From NCBI RefSeq assembly GCF_029867415.1, contig NW_026705179.1:124001-188000 (forward strand): 64,000 nt of DNA. Reading direction: 5' to 3'. Origin of the DNA: Vicia villosa. Its lineage: Eukaryota > Streptophyta > Magnoliopsida > Fabales > Fabaceae. The position numbers were made by a program, and so were the translations under genes. Position 1 is the stretch's first letter. Each line of letters begins with the position of its first letter. This document shows positions 1 through 10,474 of this stretch, piece after piece. Under the pieces are notes generated by a model. That model saw only the letters and a program-made list of their open reading frames with translations, was not told where the DNA came from and did not search any database.

Positions 1-1
1 A

Positions 2-19
2 TGGCGCCGTTGCCGGGGA
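2..19 (+). other. Primer binding site, tRNA-Asp type (internal copy 1)
   Basis: TGGCGCCGTTGCCGGGGA is complementary to the 3' end of plant tRNA-Asp including CCA. It sits at the window edge, so its own upstream LTR lies outside the window. An identical site at 3468-3485 directly follows an LTR end. Confidence 0.8.
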
Positions 20-2155
20 TGGTTGTGGATTGCATCGCAATAGTTTCCGTGGTTTTGAGCTTTGTATATAACGTATATATTGTATAGTTTCATATGTATA
101 TGCTTACGTGTACATGTTAACTTGTTTAAGTTCACCATATAGGTTTACTTGTATACGTTACATATAAGTATACTTTTGTTGGTGAATGTTGGTGAAACAT
201 GTTGGTCTCGGATTAGCTCTTTAATTACAAATCTTCACTTTTCAACTTGCGTATCCAACATTCACCAACTTTTCTCTTTTAGTATAATAATACATGTATG
301 TGTTCATACTTGTATATATGTGTTTGTTTGTGTACATATTTTTATACTTGTGTTTTCTTTTATGTTAGTATAATTGTATATATTTGTACCCGTAACGTTT
401 GTTGAGTGCTTTGGTTAGGACACTTTCTTTAGGCTTGTGCGGTGAGACGTCACCATGGCATGACGGGAGGAAGCTACTTTCCAAACACCAAAATAATAAA
501 GTCGTCGAGCTAACGACGTAAAACAAGCGCTTGTTGGGAGGCACCCCAACGGTTGTAAATATTGTTTATATTTCTGTTTATGAGATATTTAGGTGAAGTG
601 GTGAGTGATTGGAACAGCTGTTTCTGTTCTGATTTTTTTGGTTTTTCTGTCATCCGCTAAGCGAGCCTAGCTCCGCTGAGCGATGAAAGTAAAATTTTGT
701 TTTCTTGCTCTGTACCAGTGGGCTTCCATTCCACTTGGTTCACTCATTTTTCCCACTTTCACCAAGGCTATTTAGTAGTAGATACTAGTTTTATTTTTCT
801 AATTCTTTTATTGGTTGTCTGTACTCGAATTTTGTCGGTAATTCGAAGATTTTTGAGGTGATTTTCCGAAGATTGGGCGTTTCGACTTGCGGATGTATGG
901 TAGGATATTGTTTTTTGAAGTTGTATCATTCAAGGTACTCATTTATCGCTTTCTACAGCATAACATGTTTAGGAAACTTTTCATTTGTACAATTACCATA
1001 CCATTCATTCTTTTGCATTACTTGCTTATTGATTGAATCACTTTTGTTCCCAAACCATAAATGTGAGGAAGCTTTCCATTATTTACATATGCTGGAGGCC
1101 ACAATCTTTGTTTTAACTGGATTTTATTATGCTTAATCTTTTGTTTATGTTGATTTTATGAAAGCATGAAAAGGATCAAGGCATTTTGTTTCATTTTGAG
1201 CACAACTACCAAAACCAAATAGTCAATTCACCTTGTGAGTGTGTGATCATTTGTTAACCCTTTTGAACCTTTTTGTCAATGTCCATGTTGTTTTTGCTAA
1301 ATGCTTATCTTTGAGTGTTTAGTTCTCATTTTTGCATGGATGATTGATTCTTTTTTTCTTGAACCCTCAACCGTGATTTTTGGTATGAATTTTTACCTTG
1401 CCTTAGAAAGTAGGGAGTATTCATATGATGGTGTGGTTGAATTCAAGTTGGGGAGAGAAATGGTTGCTACTTATTCGGTTGTTGCTATGAGGTTGAAAAG
1501 AAAGAAAAAAAATGTGAAAAGAAAAGAAAAGAAAAAAAAAGGGAGAAAAAGTTTTGAAAAAGAAAAAGAAAAGAGAAGTGAATAATTGTGCTAATAAGTA
1601 TTGTGATTGGTTTGAGAAACTTGTGGTTAAGGAAGAAGTTTAATCGAGATTTTGTTGTTTGAATCTTTGATGGATTGATCACTCCCTTAGGTTTAGGCAA
1701 GTTTTTTTTCCGATTAGCCTTAGGACTTATCCTTTGTTTGTTAACCAAGCCACATTACAACCTTGAAAAGTCCTTGTGATTCTTGCTTTTGTATCTTCAA
1801 TGTGATTTTTGGATGAATGCATAATTTAATCTTTTGTTTGCAAGATTGTTGGATGAGTGTTAAAAGTCCTTCACCTTTGTGTGTTCTTCAACCATTGATG
1901 AATTTTTGCTAGGTGTGATTCAAGAAGTGAGCATGTATTGTGTTAGAATTTTTTGTATGCTTTTTGTGCTTAGGATTCGTTTCGTTTATATGTTGTCGTT
2001 GTAGTATAGTGGTAAGTATTTACTTTGTTTATACGTTTTTGTATTAAACCATACATTTGTTTTTGGTTTTCTGAACTTGTTGATTCACAATTCTTTGGTT
2101 TATTACTTTCAATTCTTTGATTTATTTGACATTGTTTGAGGACAAACAAAGTTTT
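20..2155 (+). other. Athila-type internal region, copy 1, non-coding
   Basis: About 2.1 kb with no reading frame resembling gag, protease, RT or integrase. It includes a purine-rich tract at about 1495-1582, a quasi-palindromic CCGCTAAGCG stretch near 655-690, and AT-rich sequence. Short open frames here are low-complexity and are not called as genes. Confidence 0.7.
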
Positions 2156-2170
2156 AAGTTGGGGAGAGTT
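2156..2170 (+). other. Polypurine tract of the Athila-type element
   Basis: The purine run AGTTGGGGAGAGTT lies directly before the LTR start TGATAAGTGCC, the expected place for the plus-strand primer. Confidence 0.75.
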
Positions 2171-3464
2171 TGATAAGTGCCAAAATGTTGTTATTTTGAG
2201 TGTATAATTGTGGCACTTATCGATTTTATTCATTCCGTTTTTGTAATAAAATCCCCTCTTTTGTGTACATATTCACATTATTTAGTTTTCATATGTTTTA
2301 TATACCGTTTAATAGTTTTTCCTTTGTTTTTATAGGTATTCATGCTTATTGGAGCCTCGAGGAATAAAGTGTCAAAGGCACGGCTCCGATTGCGCGATTT
2401 TGGATCAAATAAGCAAGATTTGTGCAGAGAGGTTCGCTTAGCGGCGTCTAAGCGCGCTTTCCAGTGGCGAACCCATTTTCCTGGCCGCTAAGCGGCAGCT
2501 CTGGCCGCTAAGCGGAGCCCTGTTTACTGTTCTAGATATTTTTGTAATACGTGTAGTCCGCTCAGCGAGGTTTGGCCGCTAAGCGGCTGTAGCAGAAATT
2601 GTGTTTATATTTCTTCATTTGTAACATTTCTAGGGTATGGTTTTGGGAAAGTTTTAGTTCCAACTCCATCATTTTCATTATTAGATCAAGATTAGCTTAG
2701 AAAACAACACCGGGTCATGCACTTGGAAGATCGGAGGTGGATTTCTCATCAATCGGAGCTGACAACCCGTGAGATGTTTAGTTTATCTCTTCTATTCTTT
2801 GTGTATTTCTTTTGTGTTGGGTTTGTTTGTATATTTACTTGAATCTTATGTATATTTACCGATTATAATGTTATGTTTAACTTGCTTTACAAATCTGTGT
2901 TGATGTTGTTCTGGATTTTTGCTCTATGCTGGGGATTTGGGTTGCTTTAGAGATAAACTTCTTGAATCCTTATCTAGGATGATAATCTGTTGGTTCTGAA
3001 CTCTAGAGATAGATTTAGAGCTAGCGTTCACTGTTTGTATCTGTTCTTAATGCTTTCGTGTTTGAGCGGCGCGCGAGAGATCGCCGACGTGAGAATACAG
3101 ATGTTCTCGCAACTTCGCGTTAGAGATAACCTTGGTTGTGAGATGATCTCGTTTGTGCTCCAGAGATGGACGCTTATGTGAGAGATACGTGATAACATAG
3201 ATGAGTATCGTAGGTTGAGTATAACGGGTTGGTAAGTGTATGTTTGTGAAGAGTGAATATATTTACATTCCTGATAAGTTATTTCTCTTCTAAGAATGTG
3301 TTTATTCTTTTCCTGTCTATATATTTGTTTACTTTTTGCTCATTCAAACCCAAGCTCGAAACCGTAGAAACTGTTGAATGGCATCTCTCCATCTCTGAGG
3401 ACGATAATTCCCGGATCAATGTTTCCAAATCTTTTTTGTTGCTTGCCCTATACTGCATTCAACA
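2171..3464 (+). mobile_element. Athila-type LTR, shared between two internal copies
   Basis: This 1.29 kb segment begins TGATAAGTGCC after a PPT and ends ACA three bases before a tRNA-Asp PBS, giving TG...CA ends. It serves as 3' LTR of the left internal copy and 5' LTR of the right one. Between about 2430 and 2590 it carries several copies of the quasi-palindrome CCGCTAAGCGG. A possible TATA motif lies near 2295 but is not assigned. Confidence 0.8.
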
Positions 3465-3467
3465 AAA

Positions 3468-3485
3468 TGGCGCCGTTGCCGGGGA
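3468..3485 (+). other. Primer binding site, tRNA-Asp type (internal copy 2)
   Basis: Same 18-base sequence as at 2-19, three bases after the LTR end at 3464. Confidence 0.85.
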
Positions 3486-4586
3486 TGGTTGTGGATTGCA
3501 TCGCAATAGTTTCCGTGGTTTTGAGCTTTGTATATAACGTATATATTGTATAGTTTCATATGTATATGCTTACTTGTACATGTTAACTTGTTTAAGTTCA
3601 CCATATAGGTTTACTTGTATACGTTACATATAAGTATACTTTTGTTGGTGAATGTTGGTGAAACATTTTGGTCTCGGATTAGCTCTTTAATTACAAATCT
3701 TCACTTTTCAACTTGCGTATCCAACATTCACCAACTTTTCTCTTTTAGTATAATAATACATGTATGTGTTCATACTTGTATATATGTGTTTGTTTGTGTA
3801 CATATTTTTATACTTGTGTTTTCTTTTATGTTAGTACAATTGTATATATTTGTACCCGTAACGTTTGTTGAGTGCTTTGGTTAGGACACTTTCTTTAGGC
3901 TTGTGCGGTGAGACGTCACCATGGCATGACGGGAGGAAGCTACTTTCCAAACACCAAAATAATAAAGGCGTCGAGCTAACGACGTAAAACAAGCGCTTGT
4001 TGGGAGGCACCCCAACGGTTGTAAATATTGTTTATATTTCTGTTTATGAGATATTTAGGTGAAGTGGTGAGTGATTGGAACAGCTGTTTTTGTTCTGATT
4101 TTTCTGGTTTTTCTGTCATCCGCTAAGCGAGCCTAGCTCCGCTGAGCGATGAAAGTAAAATTTTGTTTTCTTGCTCTGTACCAGTGGGCTTCCATTCCAC
4201 TTGGTTCACTCATTTTTCCCACTTTCACCAAGGCTATTTAGTAGTAGATACTAGTTTTATTTTTCTAATTCTTTTATTGGTTGTTTGTACTCGAATTTTG
4301 TCGGTAATTCGAATATTTTTGAGGTGATTTTCCGAAGATTGGGCGTTTCGACTTGCGGATGTATGGTAGGATATTGTTTTTTGAAGTTGTATCATTCAAG
4401 GTACTCATTTATCGCTTTCTACAGCATAACATGTTTAGGAAACTTTTCATTTGTACAATTACCATACCATTTATTCTTTTGCATTACTTGCTTATTGATT
4501 GAATCACTTTAGTTCCCAAACCATAAATGTGAGGAAGCTTTCCATTATTTACATATGTTGGAGGCCACAATCTTTGTTTTAACTGG
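3486..4586 (+). mobile_element. Athila-type internal region, copy 2, truncated
   Basis: Nearly identical to positions 20-1120 of the first copy, then lost at 4586, where the sequence changes in mid-phrase to the inside of an Ogre LTR. No coding content. The junction shows little shared sequence, which suggests a deletion by illegitimate recombination. Confidence 0.8.
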
Positions 4587-5837
4587 AATCAGGGATCACA
4601 TTTGGGAAACCCTAAAAAGCTTCAGGACATCCATCAATTGGTTCAAATATATTCAATTGGTTCATATGACATTACCCATTGGACATTACACTTCAATTCA
4701 AGATCTACAGTCATCAATTTCATCTGGTCGACAATTAGGGTTTTTAACCTAATTCACCTGGACAGTTGACTTTTAATCAGGACATGGATCCAAAACTCTA
4801 AACATGGTTCAAAAACTTCTATTACCTCAATATAATCCATTCACATCACTCATTTGAGGAAGAGAACTTGATTCATCACAATAGTCCAAAATTTCACTTC
4901 ATTATGAAAAAGTCAACTGTACAAGATTACCTTTGACTTTTAGGATTTTTGGCCAAACCATGACTTTTTAAGATCAATATCATCAATATATGATTATTAA
5001 AGTCATTTCGCAAAAGAAATTCAAGAAAATTCATCATGGATTAAAAAGTCAGGAATTAGGGTTTTTGAGGGTATTTTGGGAACTCAAAATTTTGCTTACA
5101 TACTCAAAAATCTCCCAAAATGAAAGTTGTAGATCTTGCAAAATAAAACAAAATCTTACATAGAAACTTTTTTCAAGAGATCAATCATTTGAGAGATTTA
5201 GGTTTTGGAAGTTATAGGCCTTAAAAACTTAGAAAATTTTCTAAGTGTTTTTGACCTAGTTTTCTTCCAACTTTAGGCTCATTTTTCACAATTTTCCCAA
5301 ATGATTCTGAAGAAACCCCAAACTAATGAATTGAAGTATATGTTTAGGGCTTTCCAAATTGTGCTCAACCTTCTCCAAATTCGTTTTGAGCTAAGAGTTA
5401 TGCTTGTTCAAAGTTGGCCTCAGAAAGTAAAATTATAGGTCATGTACAATTTGAAACTTTGCAATTTTGTGCATATGGCTTCACTAATGGATGCTACATG
5501 ACCCATAACACATCTGCAAACATACCATGCATTCATTTTCACCATGGCATAAGGATTGAAGAAGATTCCCAAAAGCAAGAACATGTGATTATGTAATCAT
5601 TACTTTTGAGAATTTATGGTAAGTGATGATTCATCAATTGGAATCTTCTCCTAAGCCAATAGAAAGCTTCCACACATCAGAAATGTTCCCTAAGATCTGC
5701 AAGGATCAATGGCGAGGGAGAATGCTCGAAAATGCCATCATTACATTTTGGATAGTTTTGAATTTCTTCATGCTTAAGAAACCAAACTTACTTCACTAAG
5801 CAAGCTCACTATATCCAATTGCTCTGCATCATTTGCC

Positions 5838-5845
5838 TATAAATA
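5838..5845 (+). promoter_or_regulatory. Putative TATA box of the Ogre 5' LTR
   Basis: TATAAATA in a GC-poor context, preserved at 34941-34948 in the 3' LTR. Transcription would start about 30 bases downstream. Position within the LTR and conservation in both LTRs are the only support. Confidence 0.6.
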
Positions 5846-6794
5846 CAAGTGCCATCCTTCATATTAATCACACCAAAGCAACTCAATTCCTTTCTTTCTC
5901 CTTCTCTCTCTCATGCTTATGGTTTTTCAAAGTTCTTTGGCAAGAAGAATCGATTTCTTCAAACCAGAGCTCTTCTTTGAGAAGTAAGCATTCTAACATC
6001 TCAAAGAGGTTCATTAGAGGTGATCCAAGCACCTGGATCACTTCTGTAAGTGGAGGAACACCATAGCCACTTCCATTTTGAGGCTCGAGCAGTTGGAGGT
6101 CTATAGCATAATTCAAAAGGTGTGAAGCAAGTCCAAGCATCTAAACATGTTCCTTAGCATGCATTGAAGCTATTCAGATGGTTGCAGCCTATCTGTAAGT
6201 GCATAATCACTACTTTCCATTCTCACTTGAAGCTCAAATAGAAGGGGTCGGGTAGAACAATACTAAAGCATTCAAGGTGCAATAAGTATTCAGTTAGCAT
6301 CACTGAGTTCCAAGGAAGCTTTTAGGATCATTCATACAAGCCCAGGTGCTCTCCATCATCCTCACAACCATTAGTTTCAGAGGTAAGTTTTTGAACTCCA
6401 CCTCTTTAATTCACGTACCTATTTTGATAAAGTTCGATACCAGTTCATTCAGTGTCATTAGAGGATCAAAAGCTCTATACTCTCATGCATTTATTCATCA
6501 GCATCATCATTTAATTTTATTTTTGAATTTTAGGGTTCTTCGCGTATTTTGTTTAATTTAGTAGATATAGTTAATATAAATTTATGTTAGTCATATATCT
6601 GGAATCGTGAGTGAATTTAGAGCAAGTTTGCTCTTTACATCTTTGCAAATGGTTGAGAATTGAGAGAGTTCAGAAATTCAAAATGAGAGAGCTTGAGGTT
6701 GAAGACGATGATGGTGATGGCGCCATTTTTCAAAATTCCCAGGTCTAAGTTTATTATATTTTGAATGGTTTGTGTTTAACCTACGAATTCATCG

Positions 6795-6873
6795 TAGTGT
6801 CCCAATGGTTACAGCGCGCGTACAAAAGCTTTGCCTTGCCTTAGGTCTGGGGTTCGATCCCCCCCTCAGACCT
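6795..6873 (+). other. tRNA-like module 1 (A/B boxes) in the Ogre LTR
   Basis: An A-box-like TAGTGTCCCAATGG (6795-6808) and a B-box GGTTCGATCC (6851-6860) are 42 bases apart. The B-box sits in a T-arm-like hairpin closed by AGGTCTG (6843-6849) and CAGACCT (6867-6873). The same arrangement is in the 3' LTR from 35896. It resembles the tRNA-derived head of a SINE. No complete cloverleaf was found, so this is not called a tRNA gene. Confidence 0.5.
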
Positions 6874-6963
6874 TTTGTTTTGATCATTTTATTTTTCAAC
6901 TCATTTATGAACTAGTTATAAAATATATTGAGTTGGAGGTGTTTGTTTAACAAGCCACGCGCG

Positions 6964-7030
6964 TGGTCCAGATGGTAAGTGTTTTGAGTGGTGACCTAGA
7001 GGGCGTGGGTTCAAGCCCTTTGGGAGACAA
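6964..7030 (+). other. tRNA-like module 2 (A/B boxes) in the Ogre LTR
   Basis: An A-box-like TGGTCCAGATGG (6964-6975) and B-box-like GGTTCAAGCC (7018-7027) are again 42 bases apart, about 160 bases after module 1. The second copy lies at about 36065-36131 in the 3' LTR. Identical box spacing in two dissimilar modules argues against chance, but Pol III activity is not shown. Confidence 0.45.
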
Positions 7031-7595
7031 AACCATATTTTTTATCACTTTTCCCATTCAATTTCTTCACAACTTTAACCATTTGATTTATACTTCAAAT
7101 TAAATCATTTTCTCTTCATTTTTCACACACTTGTCAATTAACATACCTATTTTATGAATAATAAAAAAATCACAAAAATATTATTTATTTCTTTCATTTT
7201 TATTAGGTTTAAAATGATGTATTTTAATTATTTCCTTAATACTTCAAATATATGCTTTCCTTTGTTTTTTTACCTAATTATTGTACGAATAATTTTGTGA
7301 TAAAACCCTAAGCCATTTAGGTCTTAATTAGGTTTAGATTTCACCTTTACTTTAATTAAGTTGGTTTTTTTTTACTTTTAAAACTATTTTCAATCTCCGA
7401 TCACACGGACGATCCAGGTTTTCATACAACAAAACCTTGTATCTCCTCAACTGTTTCTTATAAACAGTAAATAAATCATTTTCAATGGGCCTCTAATAGA
7501 GTGTAAGACCCAACACCGTTTTCTTTTCTTAGTTTGTTTTCAAAAATTGTATTTACAAAATCTTCTTTCTGTTTTCAAAACATTCTTCTGGTATT

Positions 7596-8079
7596 TGAAG
7601 GGCATTATTCCCGGTGAAGCTCTTCAGATACCTATGTGACCTATGTCCATCTTCACTTCTTCTATTTTCAAAAAAACCTTTATCTGTTTATCATAAATAT
7701 TCAACTGTTATCAATAAAACAACAAAATTGCTGGTGAGGCTTTGTATATACTTCTTCAAAGGCCTCCACTCCATCCAGGTTAGGCTTTACAAGCTTTTCA
7801 ATTTACAGACTTTATTTAAATTACTGTCAAATATAAACTGTTTATATATTGTTTAGGGCTACGTCTGAGTGTAAACCTTAGGACAGTTAAACTATATATA
7901 TTATAGGACTATGGCCTAGGATTGAGAATGTCTTCCCGGTGAAGGCTCTTTCCTAATTAGAGATCTTTTAGTTCAAACCCTCAAGATGAATTATTCCCGG
8001 TGAAACATCTTGAAAAAAGCCTTAGAACCCAAAATAGGATACATCCACCCAAGAGGAATTATTCCCGGCGAAACCTCTT
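7596..8079 (+). repeat. Hairpin array A in the Ogre R/U5 region
   Basis: Four inverted repeats enclose the shared core TTCCCGG(T/C)GAA, three of them with ATTATTCCCGG. Stems: TGAAGGGC/GCTCTTCA (7596-7603, 7619-7626), TAGGATTGAG/CTCTTTCCTA (7917-7926, 7946-7955, with a TT/TT mismatch), TCAAGATG/CATCTTGA (7981-7988, 8006-8013) and AAGAGG/CCTCTT (8051-8056, 8074-8079). Stems are unrelated in sequence but each is self-complementary. A further strong hairpin, GAGGC-TTTG with CAAA-GGCCTC, is at 7736-7766. All recur in the 3' LTR with small changes. Confidence 0.7.
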
Positions 8080-8126
8080 ACCCATTTGCTTAGAGCCAAA
8101 ATAAGTTCAAAACCACATAGCTTTCT

Positions 8127-9133
8127 CTTGTGCTATAACAAGGACCCTCGATTAGCCTCCTCTTCGGCTTTGTACAAGGACCCACAGGCTTCTTAAAAGC
8201 ATTTCCAGCTTCCTCTTGAGCTTGTATACAAGGACCCATCAGGTTTCTTATAAACATAGGAACAGGTCTTTAGTCACCTTTTAGCCTACCCTGGTGAGTT
8301 TCTTCTACTTTTCAAACCAGACTTTAAACAAGCTAAGATTATCTCAATCTCATATTGAGCACACCTTTTGGAATGAGAGACATGGACAGTCTCTGTCACC
8401 CTTATCTTCATTAATCTTCCTTAGCGGAGTCTAGGATCCATATTTGTTTATCTTTGGTCAAAGTCAGCCTCTACCTTGGGCCTCATACAAGGCATGAAAT
8501 GATGACTTCCCCAGTTAAGAGTCAGCCACAATTCTGGGCTTTGTACAGAACACCAAATAAAATCCATCAAATAAATGCTCTCCAGCTAGAGTCAGCGTCA
8601 ATTCTGGGCTTTGTACAGAACACAAAGACTTCTTAGCTTAAGTCAATCCCCAGTAGAGTTATCTCCCAGAGTCAATAAAATAATAAATCAATCAAAAGCC
8701 TCAAGCTTGGGCCTCATACAAGCCAGCAAAAAATCAAATCTTTTTTACAGTAGATAGACATAACTTATCTCTATAGAGAGATATTTCTCCTATCTCACTA
8801 TATTCTAACAAACAAACATTTCAATTTCAATTTCAATTTTAAAGATTCTCCCATTTAAGACTTTGAAAGGCATGCTCTGAGGCAAACAAACCCAAACTTG
8901 TACACTTTCCCTAACTTGGATGAGAATCCTTCTTTCATTCAAGAGGCATGTTGGCTGTCATACTTGATCAACCAAGTAGGCTCCCTCTCTTAATGAAATG
9001 AATTCAGCTTTTCTGTCACTCTTTTAAATGTTTGTGGTGGAATAGTAGAAACACCTCTCTGTAAAGATAATTTCATGTCTCTTTACTGTAAACAGAGATT
9101 TAATTCAAGCTTCAACCTTGAGCTTCAAGCAAG
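8127..9133 (+). repeat. Hairpin array B in the Ogre U5 region
   Basis: Repeated short hairpins with a mostly nine-base loop of the type RGCYTYRTA. Stems: CCTTG/CAAGG (8474-8478, 8488-8492), TTCTG/CAGAA (8532-8536, 8546-8550 and 8602-8606, 8616-8620), GCTTG/CAAGC (8705-8709, 8719-8723) and CTTG/CAAG (9117-9120, 9130-9133). Related CTTG...CAAG forms lie at 8127-8142 and about 8215-8235. Several are preceded by an AGTCAGCC motif. The stem changes compensate for each other. Confidence 0.65.
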
Positions 9134-9675
9134 ACACCAAAAATCATTAATTTCCCTAATTAGTTCTCCGAACTACAAAAAGCTCTGACTTCCATTAGGG
9201 ATATGTAGGCATGAGGTTCACAAGGAATCTCAGCGAGCTAATAAATAACCAAAAATAGTCAGTATGTCTTTCTTTCTTTTAATTCAATTCAATTCCTTCT
9301 CCTAACACAAAGGAGAAACTTTCCCAATTAATAAGCAACAAACACAAACACATAGACACAGAGAAGGTTCCCGTAGAGTACTACGGATATATAGGGTGCT
9401 TAAACTCTTCCCTATGTATAATCGACCTCCCGGACTTCAGAATTTCTAGTCTAGGTGAATTCCCACACTTAGCAAACTCCTAGGGTTTATTTGAGATCTT
9501 TTTCCCCCCTCCTACTCGTAGGATAATTAAAAAGTTCGTGTGATATCGTAGGAAGAACTGAAACAAAATTCATCCCGCCCCGGGCGCATTCTCCTTCCAA
9601 ATTTCGCGCGAAGGGTCTAGCGTGCCGTCCTCCCAAGTGAAACGGGGAGGTAAAGAAAACGACACCATGGAAAAA

Positions 9676-9693
9676 TGGCGACTCTGCTGGGGA
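9676..9693 (+). other. Ogre primer binding site, tRNA-Arg type
   Basis: TGGCGACTCTGCTGGGGA lies eight bases after the 5' LTR end. This sequence is the tRNA-Arg primer site known from Ogre elements. The same site in reverse complement is at 45211-45228. Confidence 0.9.
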
Positions 9694-10474
9694 GAGTAAT
9701 AACCTTGGTTTTTCATCCAAACCAATGGTTGACCTGTGCTGGTCTAACCCCCAATGAGGAATTAGGGATGCCAAATTCCCCCTCAAACAAGAGAGGTCCT
9801 GCCTAACCTCTGTGTCATTTCATGTGTTTGCTGCATTTATACTTGTTTATATTTATATGTTCTGTATCAGGAAAGGGCTTGATTCCCCCTTGTGGTGAGA
9901 AATCCTATACCCATATTTGAGTGCTTCATAAGATAGGATGGAGGATTTCTTCTCAGGGAAGGCCCTCTAATCTTGGTTCCCAAATCTACTCTTGGGATTT
10001 GCCTGGCTGGTTGTGATTAACTGCGCCAATGCATTCCGAGACTGATTTGTACCAGGAGGACCTAGAAACACTTTAACCCCACTTAAAGCCTTTTTAGGAC
10101 GTAGAGCGGTGATTACGAAAGTAATTGTCACGCAGATACTACACTCAGAGAAAACTCTCTTATAGATACCAATCAACGTATCTTTAAGATTGAGCAAAAA
10201 CTCTAAGATCCCTAGAACCCGTTCTACAGGTACAAAAATCCTTATCCTTAGTTTACCCTGGGGCGAGGTTTGCGTTGTGACTCCATGACCACTATACCCT
10301 TCTACGCCATGTTTGTTAAAAACTCTTGTGTGTGCATTCATGCATTCATGCATTCATCATAATAACTAAAAACAAAATAGTCTTTTTCAAGTCGTTTTTC
10401 AAGGAAACTAAATAACGAACGTTTTGAACTTCATAGAAAGAGTGAAACGGAGAAAGGACTTAAGGATATATACC
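9694..10474 (+). other. Ogre leader between PBS and ORF1
   Basis: About 780 bases of untranslated sequence. Nothing coding is recognised. The open frames on the opposite strand here show no family resemblance. Confidence 0.6.

Larger units (their letters stand above)
1..4586 (+). mobile_element. Athila-type Ty3/gypsy element, coding-free, two internal copies sharing one LTR
   Basis: The order is PBS, internal region and PPT (2-2170), one LTR (2171-3464), then PBS and internal region again (3468-4586, cut off). The two internal copies align almost base for base from their PBS, differing at only a few sites in about 1.1 kb. The PBS matches the 3' end of plant tRNA-Asp, as is usual in Athila elements, and the PPT plus the LTR start TGATAAGTGCC fit that lineage. 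The first internal region is only about 2.15 kb and has no gag or pol, so this is a non-autonomous derivative. The shared-LTR arrangement is what unequal recombination between LTRs produces. The right end breaks abruptly at 4586 against an Ogre LTR. Family assignment is from recall of PBS and PPT, not a search. Confidence 0.75.
4587..9667 (+). mobile_element. Ogre 5' LTR, truncated at its start
   Basis: It matches 23542-24646 plus 34815-38784 nearly throughout and ends ACACCA, just before the PBS spacer. The first 289 bases present in the 3' LTR (from TGTCATACCC) are missing. A TATA box lies at 5838-5845, so U3 would be about 1.5 kb in the full LTR and about 3.8 kb would be R plus U5, hence transcribed. 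That part holds two tRNA-like modules and two hairpin arrays, listed separately. Short open frames in this LTR are not conserved genes. Confidence 0.92.

Noticed and set aside
1301..1585. 94-codon frame ending in a Lys/Glu tract
   Set aside because: The tract is the purine-rich run at 1495-1582; the rest is non-coding Athila internal sequence.
6795..7030. Genuine tRNA genes
   Set aside because: A- and B-box-like sequences exist but I could not pair a full cloverleaf with acceptor stem and anticodon arm, and the modules are part of both LTRs.
5414..7856. Short open frames in the Ogre LTR
   Set aside because: Some recur in the 3' LTR as expected from LTR identity, but codon use and composition are those of AT-rich non-coding sequence and indels between the LTRs are not in multiples of three.
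9487..10353. Minus-strand open frames near the Ogre PBS
   Set aside because: They overlap LTR end, PBS and leader and have no recognisable domain.
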